Below, in pieces: positions 1-7,473 of a stretch of 20,832 nt of DNA; position 1 is the first letter of the stretch, and every line of letters starts with the position of its first letter. The stretch is from JBPOJN01 sp052033505 (lineage in GTDB: Bacteria; UBA10199; JACPAL01; GCA-016699445): NCBI GenBank assembly GCA_052033505.1, contig JBPOJN010000079.1, positions 1 through 20,832 on the forward strand, given 5' to 3'. The notes under the pieces were generated by a model. The model was given only the letters and a program-made list of their open reading frames with translations. It did no database searches and had not been told where the DNA came from. A program made the position numbers and the translations under genes.

Positions 1-326
1 ATCAAATGGCATAAATTACGATAACCTTCGAGATCGGCCGCAAGCAGCGTCAAATGATGATAGGGCTCCCGCCCCCTCTTGGCTTTCTTGTCGAAGCGGC
101 TGCCTTCCGACTGGATGTACATCTCGCATCCGAGGATGGGTTTGACGCCTTTTTTGACCGCAGCTTGGTAGAACTCGACACCCCCGAAAAGATTACCGTG
201 ATCGGTGATCGCAACCGCGGGCATCCCAAAATCCTTAGCGCGCTTGACCAGGTCATCGATACGGATCGCCCCGTCGAGCAGCGAATATTCGGTATGGAGA
301 TGCAGATGAACGAATTTACGGGACAC
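1..326 (-). CDS. dnaE: DNA polymerase III alpha subunit, N-terminal PHP domain (partial)
   Basis: This is the first ~108 codons of the replicative DNA polymerase catalytic subunit; the rest lies beyond the left edge. The translation begins SRKFVHLHLHTEYSLLDG and continues through AITDHGNLFGGVEFY, GVKPILGCEMYIQ and PYHHLTLLAAD. These are the PHP-domain motifs at the N-terminus of DnaE, with the HxH metal ligands intact. The frame has a stop 42-44 bases upstream, so the only usable start in it is GTG at 326, which has no Shine-Dalgarno sequence. An ATG at 342 would read Met-Ser-Lys-Lys and join the same protein naturally, but a run of seven A puts it one base out of frame. The start is therefore uncertain; the identity is not. 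The gene points away from the ATPase pseudogene, with the palindrome between them. Confidence 0.9.
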   Translation of the reverse strand, partial: MSRKFVHLHLHTEYSLLDGAIRIDDLVKRAKDFGMPAVAITDHGNLFGGVEFYQAAVKKGVKPILGCEMYIQSEGSRFDKKAKRGREPYHHLTLLAADLEGYRNLCHL

Positions 327-419
327 GGATTTTTTTAGACATGGGGAAGGAGAGACTGTCTAGAGGAAATGAGAAGCCCGTCATGATTCCTACTCCCCCT
401 CTTCTTTAATATTAAACAA

Positions 420-463
420 GCATCTATATTGCCAAATTAAATTTAATTCCGCACAATAGATGC
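420..463. repeat. 44-bp imperfect palindrome between dnaE and the ATPase gene
   Basis: The outer arms GCATCTAT and ATAGATGC match perfectly and the centre contains the perfect 14-bp palindrome AATTAAATTTAATT. Only four positions per arm break the symmetry. It ends exactly one base before the GTG at 464. It could be an operator for a dimeric regulator, a cruciform or two interleaved promoters. No terminator-type U-run follows it. Confidence 0.75.
429..457 (+). promoter_or_regulatory. Possible sigma-70-type promoter inside the palindrome
   Basis: TTGCCA (429-434) and CACAAT (452-457) are separated by 17 bp. A start about seven bases beyond the -10 element would fall on the GTG at 464, giving a leaderless transcript, which fits the lack of a ribosome binding site there. 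The palindrome gives a weaker mirror-image pair on the minus strand (TTGTGC and GGCAAT). This is inferred from consensus matching only. Confidence 0.35.
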
Positions 464-1482
464 GTGTTTTCAAAATATAAAAGAATTCTTAATATTAACA
501 AATACTTAAAAGAAAGATCTCTCTTCCTTTTAGGGCCTCGACAGACGGGAAAAAGCACCTTCTTGAAGGAAAACTACCCTCCCGCTCGTTATATGAACCT
601 TTTGGAGTCCGATACGTTTCGAGAACTCAGCGCGCGGCCGGAACTTCTTCGTCAAAGGACCACAGCCGAAGACACGCTCGTGATGATCAACGAGATCCAA
701 AAACTTCCGAGCCTGCTGGACGAAGTTCAACTTTTGATCGATTCCCGGAAGGATCTGCGATTCATCCTGACGGGTAGTAGCGCTCGCAAGCTTAGACGCA
801 GCGGTGCCAACCTCCTCGCCGGACGCGCGCTCCTCTTTTACCTTCACCCTCTTGTGTTTCCCGAGACCGGCGCAGAACGTTTCATGGATCGCATCCAACA
901 CGGAAACTCTCCAACGGAAAAATTGTCAACTTCACTAAGGTCGGCAACGATTCCGGCGTGCCGTCGCGCACCATCCGGGAATATTATCAGATTTTAGAAG
1001 ACACCTTGATTCTGCATCAGGTGATGCCGTTTCAAAAAACGAAAAAAAGAAAGCCGGTAGCGACCTCAAAATATTATTTTTTTGACGTGGGCGTCGCCAA
1101 TCGACTGCTGAGCCGCACTCATATTGATGCGGAGTCACCTGAATTCGGCGACACTCTCGAACATCTTATTTTTTTAGAGCTGAAGGCGTTTCTCGACTAT
1201 GAACGCGTGGACCGAACACTTCATTTCTGGAGGACTCAAACCAAGCTAGAGGTCGATTTCGTGATCGGCGGAGACATCGCGATCGAAGTCAAGGCCTCAC
1301 GGCGCATTGCCGATGACGATCTTAAAGGTCTTCGGGCGCTTTCGGAAGAAGTGAAGCTTCAACATAAAATCGTCGTTTGCCGCGAAAACACGCCGCGCAC
1401 TACCGACGACGGCATTCAGATCCTGCCTATCGATGAGTTCCTGAAACGTTGGTGGGATAAAACGTATCTAGGCGGTCGTTAA
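464..1482 (+). pseudogene. Disrupted AAA-family ATPase (AAA_14 / DUF4143 type)
   Basis: Two reading frames together make one recognisable protein. The first (464 to ~905) has the typical start with Walker A GPRQTGKS at residues 24-31, a Walker B region reading INEIQKLP instead of the usual IDEIQKLP, and FILTGSSARKL. The second (~913-1482) carries NGKIVNF, SRTIREYYQILEDTL, KYYFFDVGVANRL and the DUF4143 nuclease-like tail EVDFVIGGDIAIEVKAS. The join lies near 905-912 and shifts the frame. The stretch normally found between ERF-D-R and LSNGK, roughly 70 residues in the family as I know it, is missing. An internal deletion plus frameshift is the simplest reading. Such ATPases are widespread accessory genes of unclear role. 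The gene is convergent with the OmpA-like gene, with 8 bp between their stops. Confidence 0.85.
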
Positions 1483-1490
1483 AAGATTGC

Positions 1491-2954
1491 TTACTTCTTC
1501 TTATCCTTGATCAGAAACTCCACGCGGCGGTTTTTCGCGCGGCCTTCTTCGGTGTCGTTGTCCGCAAGAGGATGGCGCTCGCCGAAGCCTTCGAAGCGGA
1601 GCTTGTCGGGGGAAACGCCTTTGCGCATCAGGTACTGATAAACGGCACGCGCGCGGGCGAGAGAAAGTTTCAGGTTGTTCTCGTCGCTGCCGATCGCGTC
1701 GGTGTGGCCTTCGACGGAAATGAGGATTTTTTGCGGGGACCCGCTCACGAGCTCAGCCACACGATCTAAGGTGGGGAAAGAAGACGGGGTTAACGTAGCC
1801 TTGCCGAACGCGAAGTGGATCGTATTGGTCACGATACGTCCCGACTTCAGGTTCCATTCAGCATAGACTTCTTGGGGACAGCCGCGTTCCGCCTTCCCGC
1901 CCTGCTGATCCGGACACCAATCGACGGAATTCTCGACCCCGTCACCGTCCGTATCGAGTTTGGTCACCGCAAATTCGGGCTTGTCCTCACTGATCTTCAG
2001 CGTGACGTAACGCATTTCTTCGTCTTGTTGCTCCTTCAGTGCGTACGTCTCGTTCATGCGGCGATAGCTCAATCCTAAGAGTCCGCGGAACTGGGCTCCG
2101 CGCGCCCCGCAGATACCACAACCGCCAGCGCCTGCATCCAGAGTAAAACCGGAATTACCAATGTCCCATTTGACCCCGCCCAAAAACTCAAGCGGAGAGG
2201 TGTCGCGGTCGGCAAACAAACTTCCGAAGGGCGAGTTGACATGGGCTTCCGCCGAAAGCGTTACGTCCTTGTTCATATCGAAAGCCAATCCCAAGGCCGT
2301 CAGCAAGCGATGGTCCAAATCGATATTATTGATATCGATACGTTCGATGTGGAACTCGGCGCCTAAATTCAAGGCCATACGCAGGCGCTTGGTCAGCAAG
2401 ACGTCACCGATGATATTCAATCCCGTAGTGACTGAGGATTCGCCCATGTAAATGTCATCCGCTCCCAAGGGAATCGTCAGGAAAGGTTCGAAGGCTAAAC
2501 CGAATCTCGTCTTATCCGCGTCTATGGCTTGAATCTTGGAAGAAACGCGTATGTCACCCACGCGCGCATGATCACTGGGGCCAGGGCTGGGGTTGACAAG
2601 CGGCTCTTCGAAGCGGATGCGGCTGAAAAACGGCACGACGACGCTAGCTTGCCAGTAATCCGTGATGCCGATGCCGGCCGTCAAAAAATGGCCGGTGTAA
2701 TAAGTCACGACCGGCCGCACCAACGCCCCGTCAAACGTCAATAGGTCCAAGGGACGGTAGACGAACATGTTTTGGAGTCCGAAAGAATATTGCCCCCGAT
2801 AGAGCGTCTGCGAGGAATCCATCGTGAAAAAATAACGGTCGCTGACGCGGGGCCAGAGATCGAAGGCTTGAAATTGCACGGTAGAGGAATGCGCGACAGA
2901 ACCTGTCGCCAGAAGAAGAAAAAGTGAAAAAACGGCTGATCGGATTCGATTCAT
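1491..2954 (-). CDS. OmpA-family outer membrane protein with N-terminal barrel-like region
   Basis: Predicted envelope protein of 487 residues. The ATG at 2954 opens directly into a signal peptide (NRIRSAVFSLFLLLATGSVAHSS), so I prefer it to the in-frame TTG at 3014, which would put 20 extra residues in front; neither has a good ribosome binding site. After the signal come about 300 residues of alternating polar/aromatic segments typical of a beta-barrel, then a thrombospondin-3-like calcium-type linker DTDGDGVENSVDWCPD, then a C-terminal OmpA domain with SVEGHTDAIGSDENN, LSLARARAVYQYL and NRRVEFLI, the peptidoglycan-binding signature. A GGCGICGARG segment with two close cysteines precedes the linker. 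It probably anchors the outer membrane to peptidoglycan. It follows lepB closely and may be its co-transcribed last gene. Ligand specificity of the barrel cannot be told. Confidence 0.88.
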   Translation of the reverse strand: MNRIRSAVFSLFLLLATGSVAHSSTVQFQAFDLWPRVSDRYFFTMDSSQTLYRGQYSFGLQNMFVYRPLDLLTFDGALVRPVVTYYTGHFLTAGIGITDYWQASVVVPFFSRIRFEEPLVNPSPGPSDHARVGDIRVSSKIQAIDADKTRFGLAFEPFLTIPLGADDIYMGESSVTTGLNIIGDVLLTKRLRMALNLGAEFHIERIDINNIDLDHRLLTALGLAFDMNKDVTLSAEAHVNSPFGSLFADRDTSPLEFLGGVKWDIGNSGFTLDAGAGGCGICGARGAQFRGLLGLSYRRMNETYALKEQQDEEMRYVTLKISEDKPEFAVTKLDTDGDGVENSVDWCPDQQGGKAERGCPQEVYAEWNLKSGRIVTNTIHFAFGKATLTPSSFPTLDRVAELVSGSPQKILISVEGHTDAIGSDENNLKLSLARARAVYQYLMRKGVSPDKLRFEGFGERHPLADNDTEEGRAKNRRVEFLIKDKKK

Positions 2955-3023
2955 AAGGGAAGCAAGCTTCGCCTTCGGAAACCCGATTTTATAGGAAAAA
3001 GAAGAAGTCCGCAAAAGAAATAT

Positions 3024-3782
3024 CTATTCGATCCATTTCCCGAAACGGCTCCAGCGCACCGTCTTGCGATCGTAGTCCAACGAAAGCCACACGAACATCG
3101 CCCGCCCTTTGACGTTTTCGATAGGCACAAAGCCCCATTCGCGCGAGTCGGAGGAATTATCGCGGTTATCCCCCATCACGAAGAGGTGGTCCTTCGGCAC
3201 GGTGAAATTCATACGGTAACGCGGTGGCTCTTCATCGAACTGCACGAGATGGGTCTTGGCGTTCTTCATCGTTTCGACGAAAAAGTGATAATGATCCCAT
3301 GCCGGGAAAACGGGAATTTTCTCGATACCGAGAGCCTTCGACTCCTCGGTCTTTTCCACTTCTAAAAATGAAGTTCCTTCTGGATGACTGACTTGCAGTG
3401 GAGAGCGTTCTAAACGTTCGTTCGCGATGAAAACGTCGTCTCCCACGAGGGAAATCTGATCCCCGGGCAAACCGACCACGCGCTTGATGAAGTCTTTCGA
3501 CTCGTCCAGTGGATACATGAAGACGATCGCATCCCCACGCTTGAATTCCCCGAACGTCGCTATTTTCTTTTTCGTAAAAGGAATCCTCAGGCCGTAAGCG
3601 AATTTGTTCACGAAGATATGATCACCGATCATGAGGGTCGGGATCATCGAGCCGGAGGGGATCTTGAACGCTTCGACCAAAAAGGACCGGATCAAAAAGG
3701 CCACCAAAAGCGCCGTCAGGATGGACTCGACGTACTCCCTTATTTTATTTTTCTTTCGGGAGACGATTTCAATTTTTTCCAT
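3024..3782 (-). CDS. lepB: Signal peptidase I
   Basis: Membrane serine protease (252 aa) that removes signal peptides from exported proteins on the periplasmic side of the inner membrane. One N-terminal transmembrane segment (about residues 19-36) leads into IPSGSM, with the nucleophile Ser45. The general-base lysine is in FIKRVVGLPGD (Lys100). MGDNRDNSSDSREWG near residue 205 is the conserved C-terminal box of the family. ATG at 3782 is preceded by TAGGAG about seven bases upstream. It lies 40 bp after maf and upstream of an exported OmpA-like protein that would be one of its substrates. All catalytic residues are present, so it should be active. Confidence 0.95.
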   Translation of the reverse strand: MEKIEIVSRKKNKIREYVESILTALLVAFLIRSFLVEAFKIPSGSMIPTLMIGDHIFVNKFAYGLRIPFTKKKIATFGEFKRGDAIVFMYPLDESKDFIKRVVGLPGDQISLVGDDVFIANERLERSPLQVSHPEGTSFLEVEKTEESKALGIEKIPVFPAWDHYHFFVETMKNAKTHLVQFDEEPPRYRMNFTVPKDHLFVMGDNRDNSSDSREWGFVPIENVKGRAMFVWLSLDYDRKTVRWSRFGKWIE

Positions 3783-3822
3783 GGAGTCTCCTAAGTAAAA
3801 AACGCGGTGCGGACAACATTTT

Positions 3823-4380
3823 TCAGAGCGGACTCCGAAACCACTCTTTGAGGGTATTCAACGGCAATCCTACGGCAGCGGCTTCCTCTCCTTCCAAAGA
3901 AGCGATGAGCGCCCTTCCCTCTCCTTGGACCGCGTAGGCTCCGGCCTTGTCCAGAGATTCCCCCGTCGCAACGTACCGGTCGATTTTCTCGGAGGAGAGC
4001 GCATGAAAAACTACGCGGACTTCTTCGACGTGTTTCCGGATTTTTTTGCCGGGTTCGATCAAGACGATCCCGCTTAAGACACTGTGCTCGCGTCCCGACA
4101 GTTTTTTGAGGATGGCGCGCGCGTGGGAAGCGTCCGAAGGTTTACCGATCTTCTCGCCATCGCAGGCGACTAAAGTATCGCAGCCTAAAATAATATCGGT
4201 GGGATAAAGCGAGGTAACTGACAGGGCTTTTTGTTCCGCGTGATAGAGGCATTCGTCGCGCGCGGACAAGCTCGTGGGTTTTTCCTCATAGCAAGGTGTC
4301 ACCACCTCGAAGGGAAGCCCCAACCGGTCCAATAGCTCGCGGCGCCGTGGAGACGTCGAAGCCAAAATCAGTCGTTTCAT
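3823..4380 (-). CDS. maf: Maf-like nucleoside triphosphate pyrophosphatase
   Basis: Cytoplasmic enzyme of 185 residues expected to hydrolyse non-canonical or modified NTPs to monophosphates (house-cleaning role), at the usual Maf length. It shows the N-terminal signature LILASTSPRRRELL, the metal/catalytic segment LGCDTLV (Asp68), KAGAYAVQG and the terminal VGLPL. ATG at 4380 is chosen because the family starts precisely here; the frame continues 41 codons upstream into pnp but that stretch is unrelated. The start is 22 bp after the pnp stop, so translation may be coupled. No clear Shine-Dalgarno sequence is visible. Which Maf subfamily (dTTP/UTP or m7GTP) is not resolved from sequence alone. 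Confidence 0.93.
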   Translation of the reverse strand: MKRLILASTSPRRRELLDRLGLPFEVVTPCYEEKPTSLSARDECLYHAEQKALSVTSLYPTDIILGCDTLVACDGEKIGKPSDASHARAILKKLSGREHSVLSGIVLIEPGKKIRKHVEEVRVVFHALSSEKIDRYVATGESLDKAGAYAVQGEGRALIASLEGEEAAAVGLPLNTLKEWFRSPL

Positions 4381-4402
4381 GGAATGAAATGGAGTGGACG
4401 AA

Positions 4403-6628
4403 TTAACGGCGATAGCCGCCGCGTCCGCCGTCGCGAGGTCCGCGATTATCACGACCACCGCCGCCCCGGCTATCGCGATCATCCCGTCTCGGGCCGCTGT
4501 CACTGCGCGGCGCCGGAGGCACGTAGCCTTCCGGAGGAGGCATCGTCTCTTTACGCGAAAGCGCGATTTTGCCGTTGTCTTCCAAGCGGATGACTTTGAC
4601 GTTGATCTCGTCGCCTTCGGTCAAGACGTCGCGCACCTGGCCGATGCGTTGATAGTCGATTTCGGAGATATGAAGCAGTCCGTCGGTACCGGGGAAAAGA
4701 TTTACGAAGGCTCCAAACTCGGCTATCTTGACGACCTTGCCTTTATAAATCTTACCCAATTCCGGCACGGCCGTGAGCTCGTCGACCTTTTCGACCGCGA
4801 GGTTCATGGCGTCGGAATCATGCGAGAAGATCTTGACCGTTCCATCGTCTTCGACGTCGATCTTGACGCCCGTCTCTTCGATGATGCCGCGGATGTTCTT
4901 ACCGCCGGGCCCGATCAAGGCGCCGATTTTTTCTTTGTCGATCTTCATGGTCTTAATACGGGGCGCGTATGCGGACATTTCCGTGCGCGGGGCGGCGAGC
5001 CCTTCCTTCATCTTACCCAAAATATGCAACCGGCCGCGACGCGCTTGCTCGAGCGCGTCTGCCAAGATCTTGCCGGCGACGCCCGCGATCTTGATATCCA
5101 TCTGAAGGCCGGTGATGCCTTTTTCAGTTCCCGCGACTTTGAAATCCATGTCGCCCAAGTGATCTTCGTCACCTAAAATATCGGAAAGAATCGCGACCTT
5201 ATCGCCTTCTTTGATGAGTCCCATTGCAATACCCGCGACCGGCGATTTGACCGGCACGCCGGCGTCCATCATCGACAACGTCGCTCCGCAGACCGTCGCC
5301 ATCGAAGACGAACCATTGGATTCTAAAATTTCAGACACGATGCGGATCGTATAAGGAAAATCACTTCCCTGCGGCACCATGCGCAGGACCGAACGTTCGG
5401 CCAAGGCACCGTGGCCGATTTCGCGGCGCGAAGACCCACGCATCGGCTTCACTTCGCCGGTGCAATAAGGGGGGAAATTATAATGCAGCATGAATTTCTT
5501 GGTATATTCGCCCTGCAACGCATCGATGATCTGCTCGTCGTCGCCCGAGCCTAAAGTCGCAGCGACCAAGGCCTGCGTCTCACCGCGGGTAAAGAGAGCC
5601 GAACCGTGGGCACGCGGCAGTAAACCGACTTCAACCGTGATCGGACGGATCTGGTCGTAAGGACGACCGTCGATACGGCGCTTCTCGTCGGTCACCATTT
5701 GGCGCATGAGCTGATATTGGAGGTCTTCGAAGAGATGGCCGATTTTTTTGGCAGTCGCTTGATCGGCGACTCCAGCGGCATCCACAGGGACCTTCGCCTT
5801 CACCAAGTCTTCCTGCACTTTACGGATCATTTCTTGGCGCTTCTGTTTCTCCGGCGTCCTCAAGGCTTCTTGAAGGTTTTTCTCGCACAACGTCTTCACT
5901 TCTTTTTCCAACTCGGCGTTTTCCGTAGGCGCGACAACGACGTGCTTGGTCTTGCCGGCGGATTTTCTTAAATCTTCCTGAGCGGCCAAAAGAGGCTGAA
6001 TCGAACGATGGCCGAACTCGATGGCGGCGATGACGTCGGCTTCGGAAACTTCCTCGAGATCACCTTCGACCATCATGACAGCGTCACGGCTGCCGGCGAC
6101 GATGAGGTTGATGTCGGAATGATCCAAGATTTCGCGCGTCGGATTGGCGACGAAGTTTCCGTCGATACGGCCGACACGGATACCCGCGATGGGTCCCTGG
6201 AACGGGGCTTCGGATAGCATCAAAGCCGCAGAGGCGCCCGTCATGGCCAAGACGGAGGAATCGTTGTCGTCAACCGACAATACGGTCGCCAAGACTTGCA
6301 GTTCGTAATGAAAATTTTCGGGAAACAGAGGCCTGATGGAACGGTCAATGAACCGGCTGGTCAATGTCGCAGTTTCCGTCGGACGGCCTTCGCGTTTGAA
6401 AAACCCGCCAGGAATCTTGCCGGCCGCGAACGTTCTTTCGATGTATTCGCAGGTCAGCGGGAGGAAATCGGCGCCTTCTTTTGGTTTTTTGCTCATGACG
6501 GCCGTGACCAGTACGATAGTATCACCGCAACGGACGGTAACGGCGCCACCGGCTTGTTTGGCCATTTTTCCGGTTTCAATGACAATGTTATGCTCGCCCA
6601 CGAGGGCTTCGACGCGATGAATGGACAT
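4403..6628 (-). CDS. pnp: Polynucleotide phosphorylase
   Basis: 3'-to-5' phosphorolytic exoribonuclease (741 aa) that acts as a trimer in RNA turnover. Two RNase PH-type domains occupy about residues 1-230 and 310-550; the second has DGRPYDQIRPI, HGSALFTRGETQ and SDILGDEDHLGDMDFKVAGT. A KH domain starts near 561 with IGALIGPGGKNI, and an S1 domain follows at about 625-693 (GAFVNLFPGTDGLLHISEI). The last ~40 residues form an Arg/Gly/Asp-rich disordered tail with GGGGRDNRG-like repeats, longer and more RGG-like than in the enterobacterial enzyme. ATG at 6628 has AAGGAG six bases upstream. It follows rpsO, the classical rpsO-pnp arrangement, with a hairpin-bearing leader in which RNase III/PNPase autoregulation is plausible. 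Confidence 0.97.
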   Translation of the reverse strand: MSIHRVEALVGEHNIVIETGKMAKQAGGAVTVRCGDTIVLVTAVMSKKPKEGADFLPLTCEYIERTFAAGKIPGGFFKREGRPTETATLTSRFIDRSIRPLFPENFHYELQVLATVLSVDDNDSSVLAMTGASAALMLSEAPFQGPIAGIRVGRIDGNFVANPTREILDHSDINLIVAGSRDAVMMVEGDLEEVSEADVIAAIEFGHRSIQPLLAAQEDLRKSAGKTKHVVVAPTENAELEKEVKTLCEKNLQEALRTPEKQKRQEMIRKVQEDLVKAKVPVDAAGVADQATAKKIGHLFEDLQYQLMRQMVTDEKRRIDGRPYDQIRPITVEVGLLPRAHGSALFTRGETQALVAATLGSGDDEQIIDALQGEYTKKFMLHYNFPPYCTGEVKPMRGSSRREIGHGALAERSVLRMVPQGSDFPYTIRIVSEILESNGSSSMATVCGATLSMMDAGVPVKSPVAGIAMGLIKEGDKVAILSDILGDEDHLGDMDFKVAGTEKGITGLQMDIKIAGVAGKILADALEQARRGRLHILGKMKEGLAAPRTEMSAYAPRIKTMKIDKEKIGALIGPGGKNIRGIIEETGVKIDVEDDGTVKIFSHDSDAMNLAVEKVDELTAVPELGKIYKGKVVKIAEFGAFVNLFPGTDGLLHISEIDYQRIGQVRDVLTEGDEINVKVIRLEDNGKIALSRKETMPPPEGYVPPAPRSDSGPRRDDRDSRGGGGRDNRGPRDGGRGGYRR

Positions 6629-6653
6629 GGATTCTCCTTAAAAAGGACGGACG

Positions 6654-6681
6654 GACTTTAGGCGTTAAAAACGCAAAGGTC
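6654..6681 (-). promoter_or_regulatory. Stem-loop in the pnp leader
   Basis: In the transcript direction GCGTT and AACGC pair around a TTT loop. The stem is extended by TTT/AAA and GAC/GTC across small bulges. It sits about 25 bases upstream of the pnp start, just before the AAGGAG. In enterobacteria the pnp leader hairpin is the site of RNase III and PNPase autocontrol; the same role here is inference from position. Confidence 0.4.
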
Positions 6682-6802
6682 GCACGTCAGGTAGTGAAAC
6701 AAATGTTTTGGAACTGCTGTCAGGAAGGAGTGATAACTTATAACGCCACCCCTTCGCTTGGAAGAGACCGCTTCATAAATTATCAACTCCGACCTTAACC
6801 GT

Positions 6803-7063
6803 TTATTTACGTAAACCTAACTCTTTGGTCACGGAACGATAACGGTCGACGTTCTTGTTCTTCAGGTATTCCAAGAGACGGCGACGCTGACCGACCATCT
6901 GTAAAAGACCGCGACGGGACTGGTGATCTTTCACGTGACCTTTGAAATGCCCGGTCAAATGATCGATACGCTTCGTCAAAAGCGCGATCTGCACTTCCGG
7001 AGATCCCGTATCTTTGTCGTGAGTTTTGAATTTACCAATCACTTCTTGTTTTACAGTGGCCAT
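6803..7063 (-). CDS. rpsO: 30S ribosomal protein S15
   Basis: Small-subunit protein that binds the 16S rRNA central domain early in 30S assembly. The 86-residue product is at the normal length for S15 and carries its hallmarks: DTGSPEVQIALLTKRI, LTGHFKGHVKDHQSRRGL and the C-terminal RRRLLEYLKNKNVDRY. It is 48 bp downstream of rbfA and 174 bp upstream of pnp. The start ATG at 7063 lacks a strong Shine-Dalgarno sequence; a short GC-rich self-complementary stretch (GCGAGCGC on the coding strand) lies just before it. S15 genes are often autoregulated through leader structures, but I cannot demonstrate one here. Confidence 0.97.
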   Translation of the reverse strand: MATVKQEVIGKFKTHDKDTGSPEVQIALLTKRIDHLTGHFKGHVKDHQSRRGLLQMVGQRRRLLEYLKNKNVDRYRSVTKELGLRK

Positions 7064-7110
7064 AGTGTTGCGCTCGCTAACATGCTGTTTTTAGGTTGTA
7101 AACTGGTATT

Positions 7111-7473
7111 TCACGCCTTTTTATCGGTTTTTTCGGAGCCGATCGCGGCGAGTAAGGCCTCTACTTTTGAGATCTCTTCCCCCGTTTCGTCGTAAAAGAA
7201 CTCCAAATCGGGGAGTTTTTTAATCGAAATCTTGGTCGCCAGCACACGTCGCACGGTAAACCGTAGTCGTTCCAAGGCTTTTTGGATTTCGCCCCTCTCC
7301 TCCATCGTACCGCGCGTATCGTAATAAACGCGGGCCATGCTCAAATCTTTGGTCACCAAGACGCGCGTGACGGTCAATTTTTCGAAAAGAGGCTCATCGA
7401 CCTCGAAGAGGAGGATCGAACTCAAGGCGTGCTGGACTTCCTCCTGCACTCTCTGCATGCGGAAGGAGCTCAC
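7111..7473 (-). CDS. rbfA: Ribosome-binding factor A
   Basis: Late-acting 30S maturation factor (120 aa), needed for 16S rRNA 5'-end processing and cold growth in model bacteria. The fold is recognisable from RMQRVQEEVQHALSSIL, KLTVTRVLVTKDLSMARVYY, ALERLRFTVRRVLATKI and LPDLEFFYDET. The start is GTG at 7473, giving a GTGA overlap with the infB stop (7470-7472), so translation is almost certainly coupled to infB. The gene normally found next in many genomes, truB, is absent; rpsO follows instead. Confidence 0.94.
   Translation of the reverse strand: MSSFRMQRVQEEVQHALSSILLFEVDEPLFEKLTVTRVLVTKDLSMARVYYDTRGTMEERGEIQKALERLRFTVRRVLATKISIKKLPDLEFFYDETGEEISKVEALLAAIGSEKTDKKA

Noticed and set aside
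4381..4503. N-terminal extension of maf
   Set aside because: The added 41 residues are alanine-rich shadow of the pnp tail, while the Maf family starts at MKRLILASTSPRR.
4394..5176. A 260-codon plus-strand open frame
   Set aside because: Antisense to the 3' part of pnp, a clear protein; no independent coding evidence.
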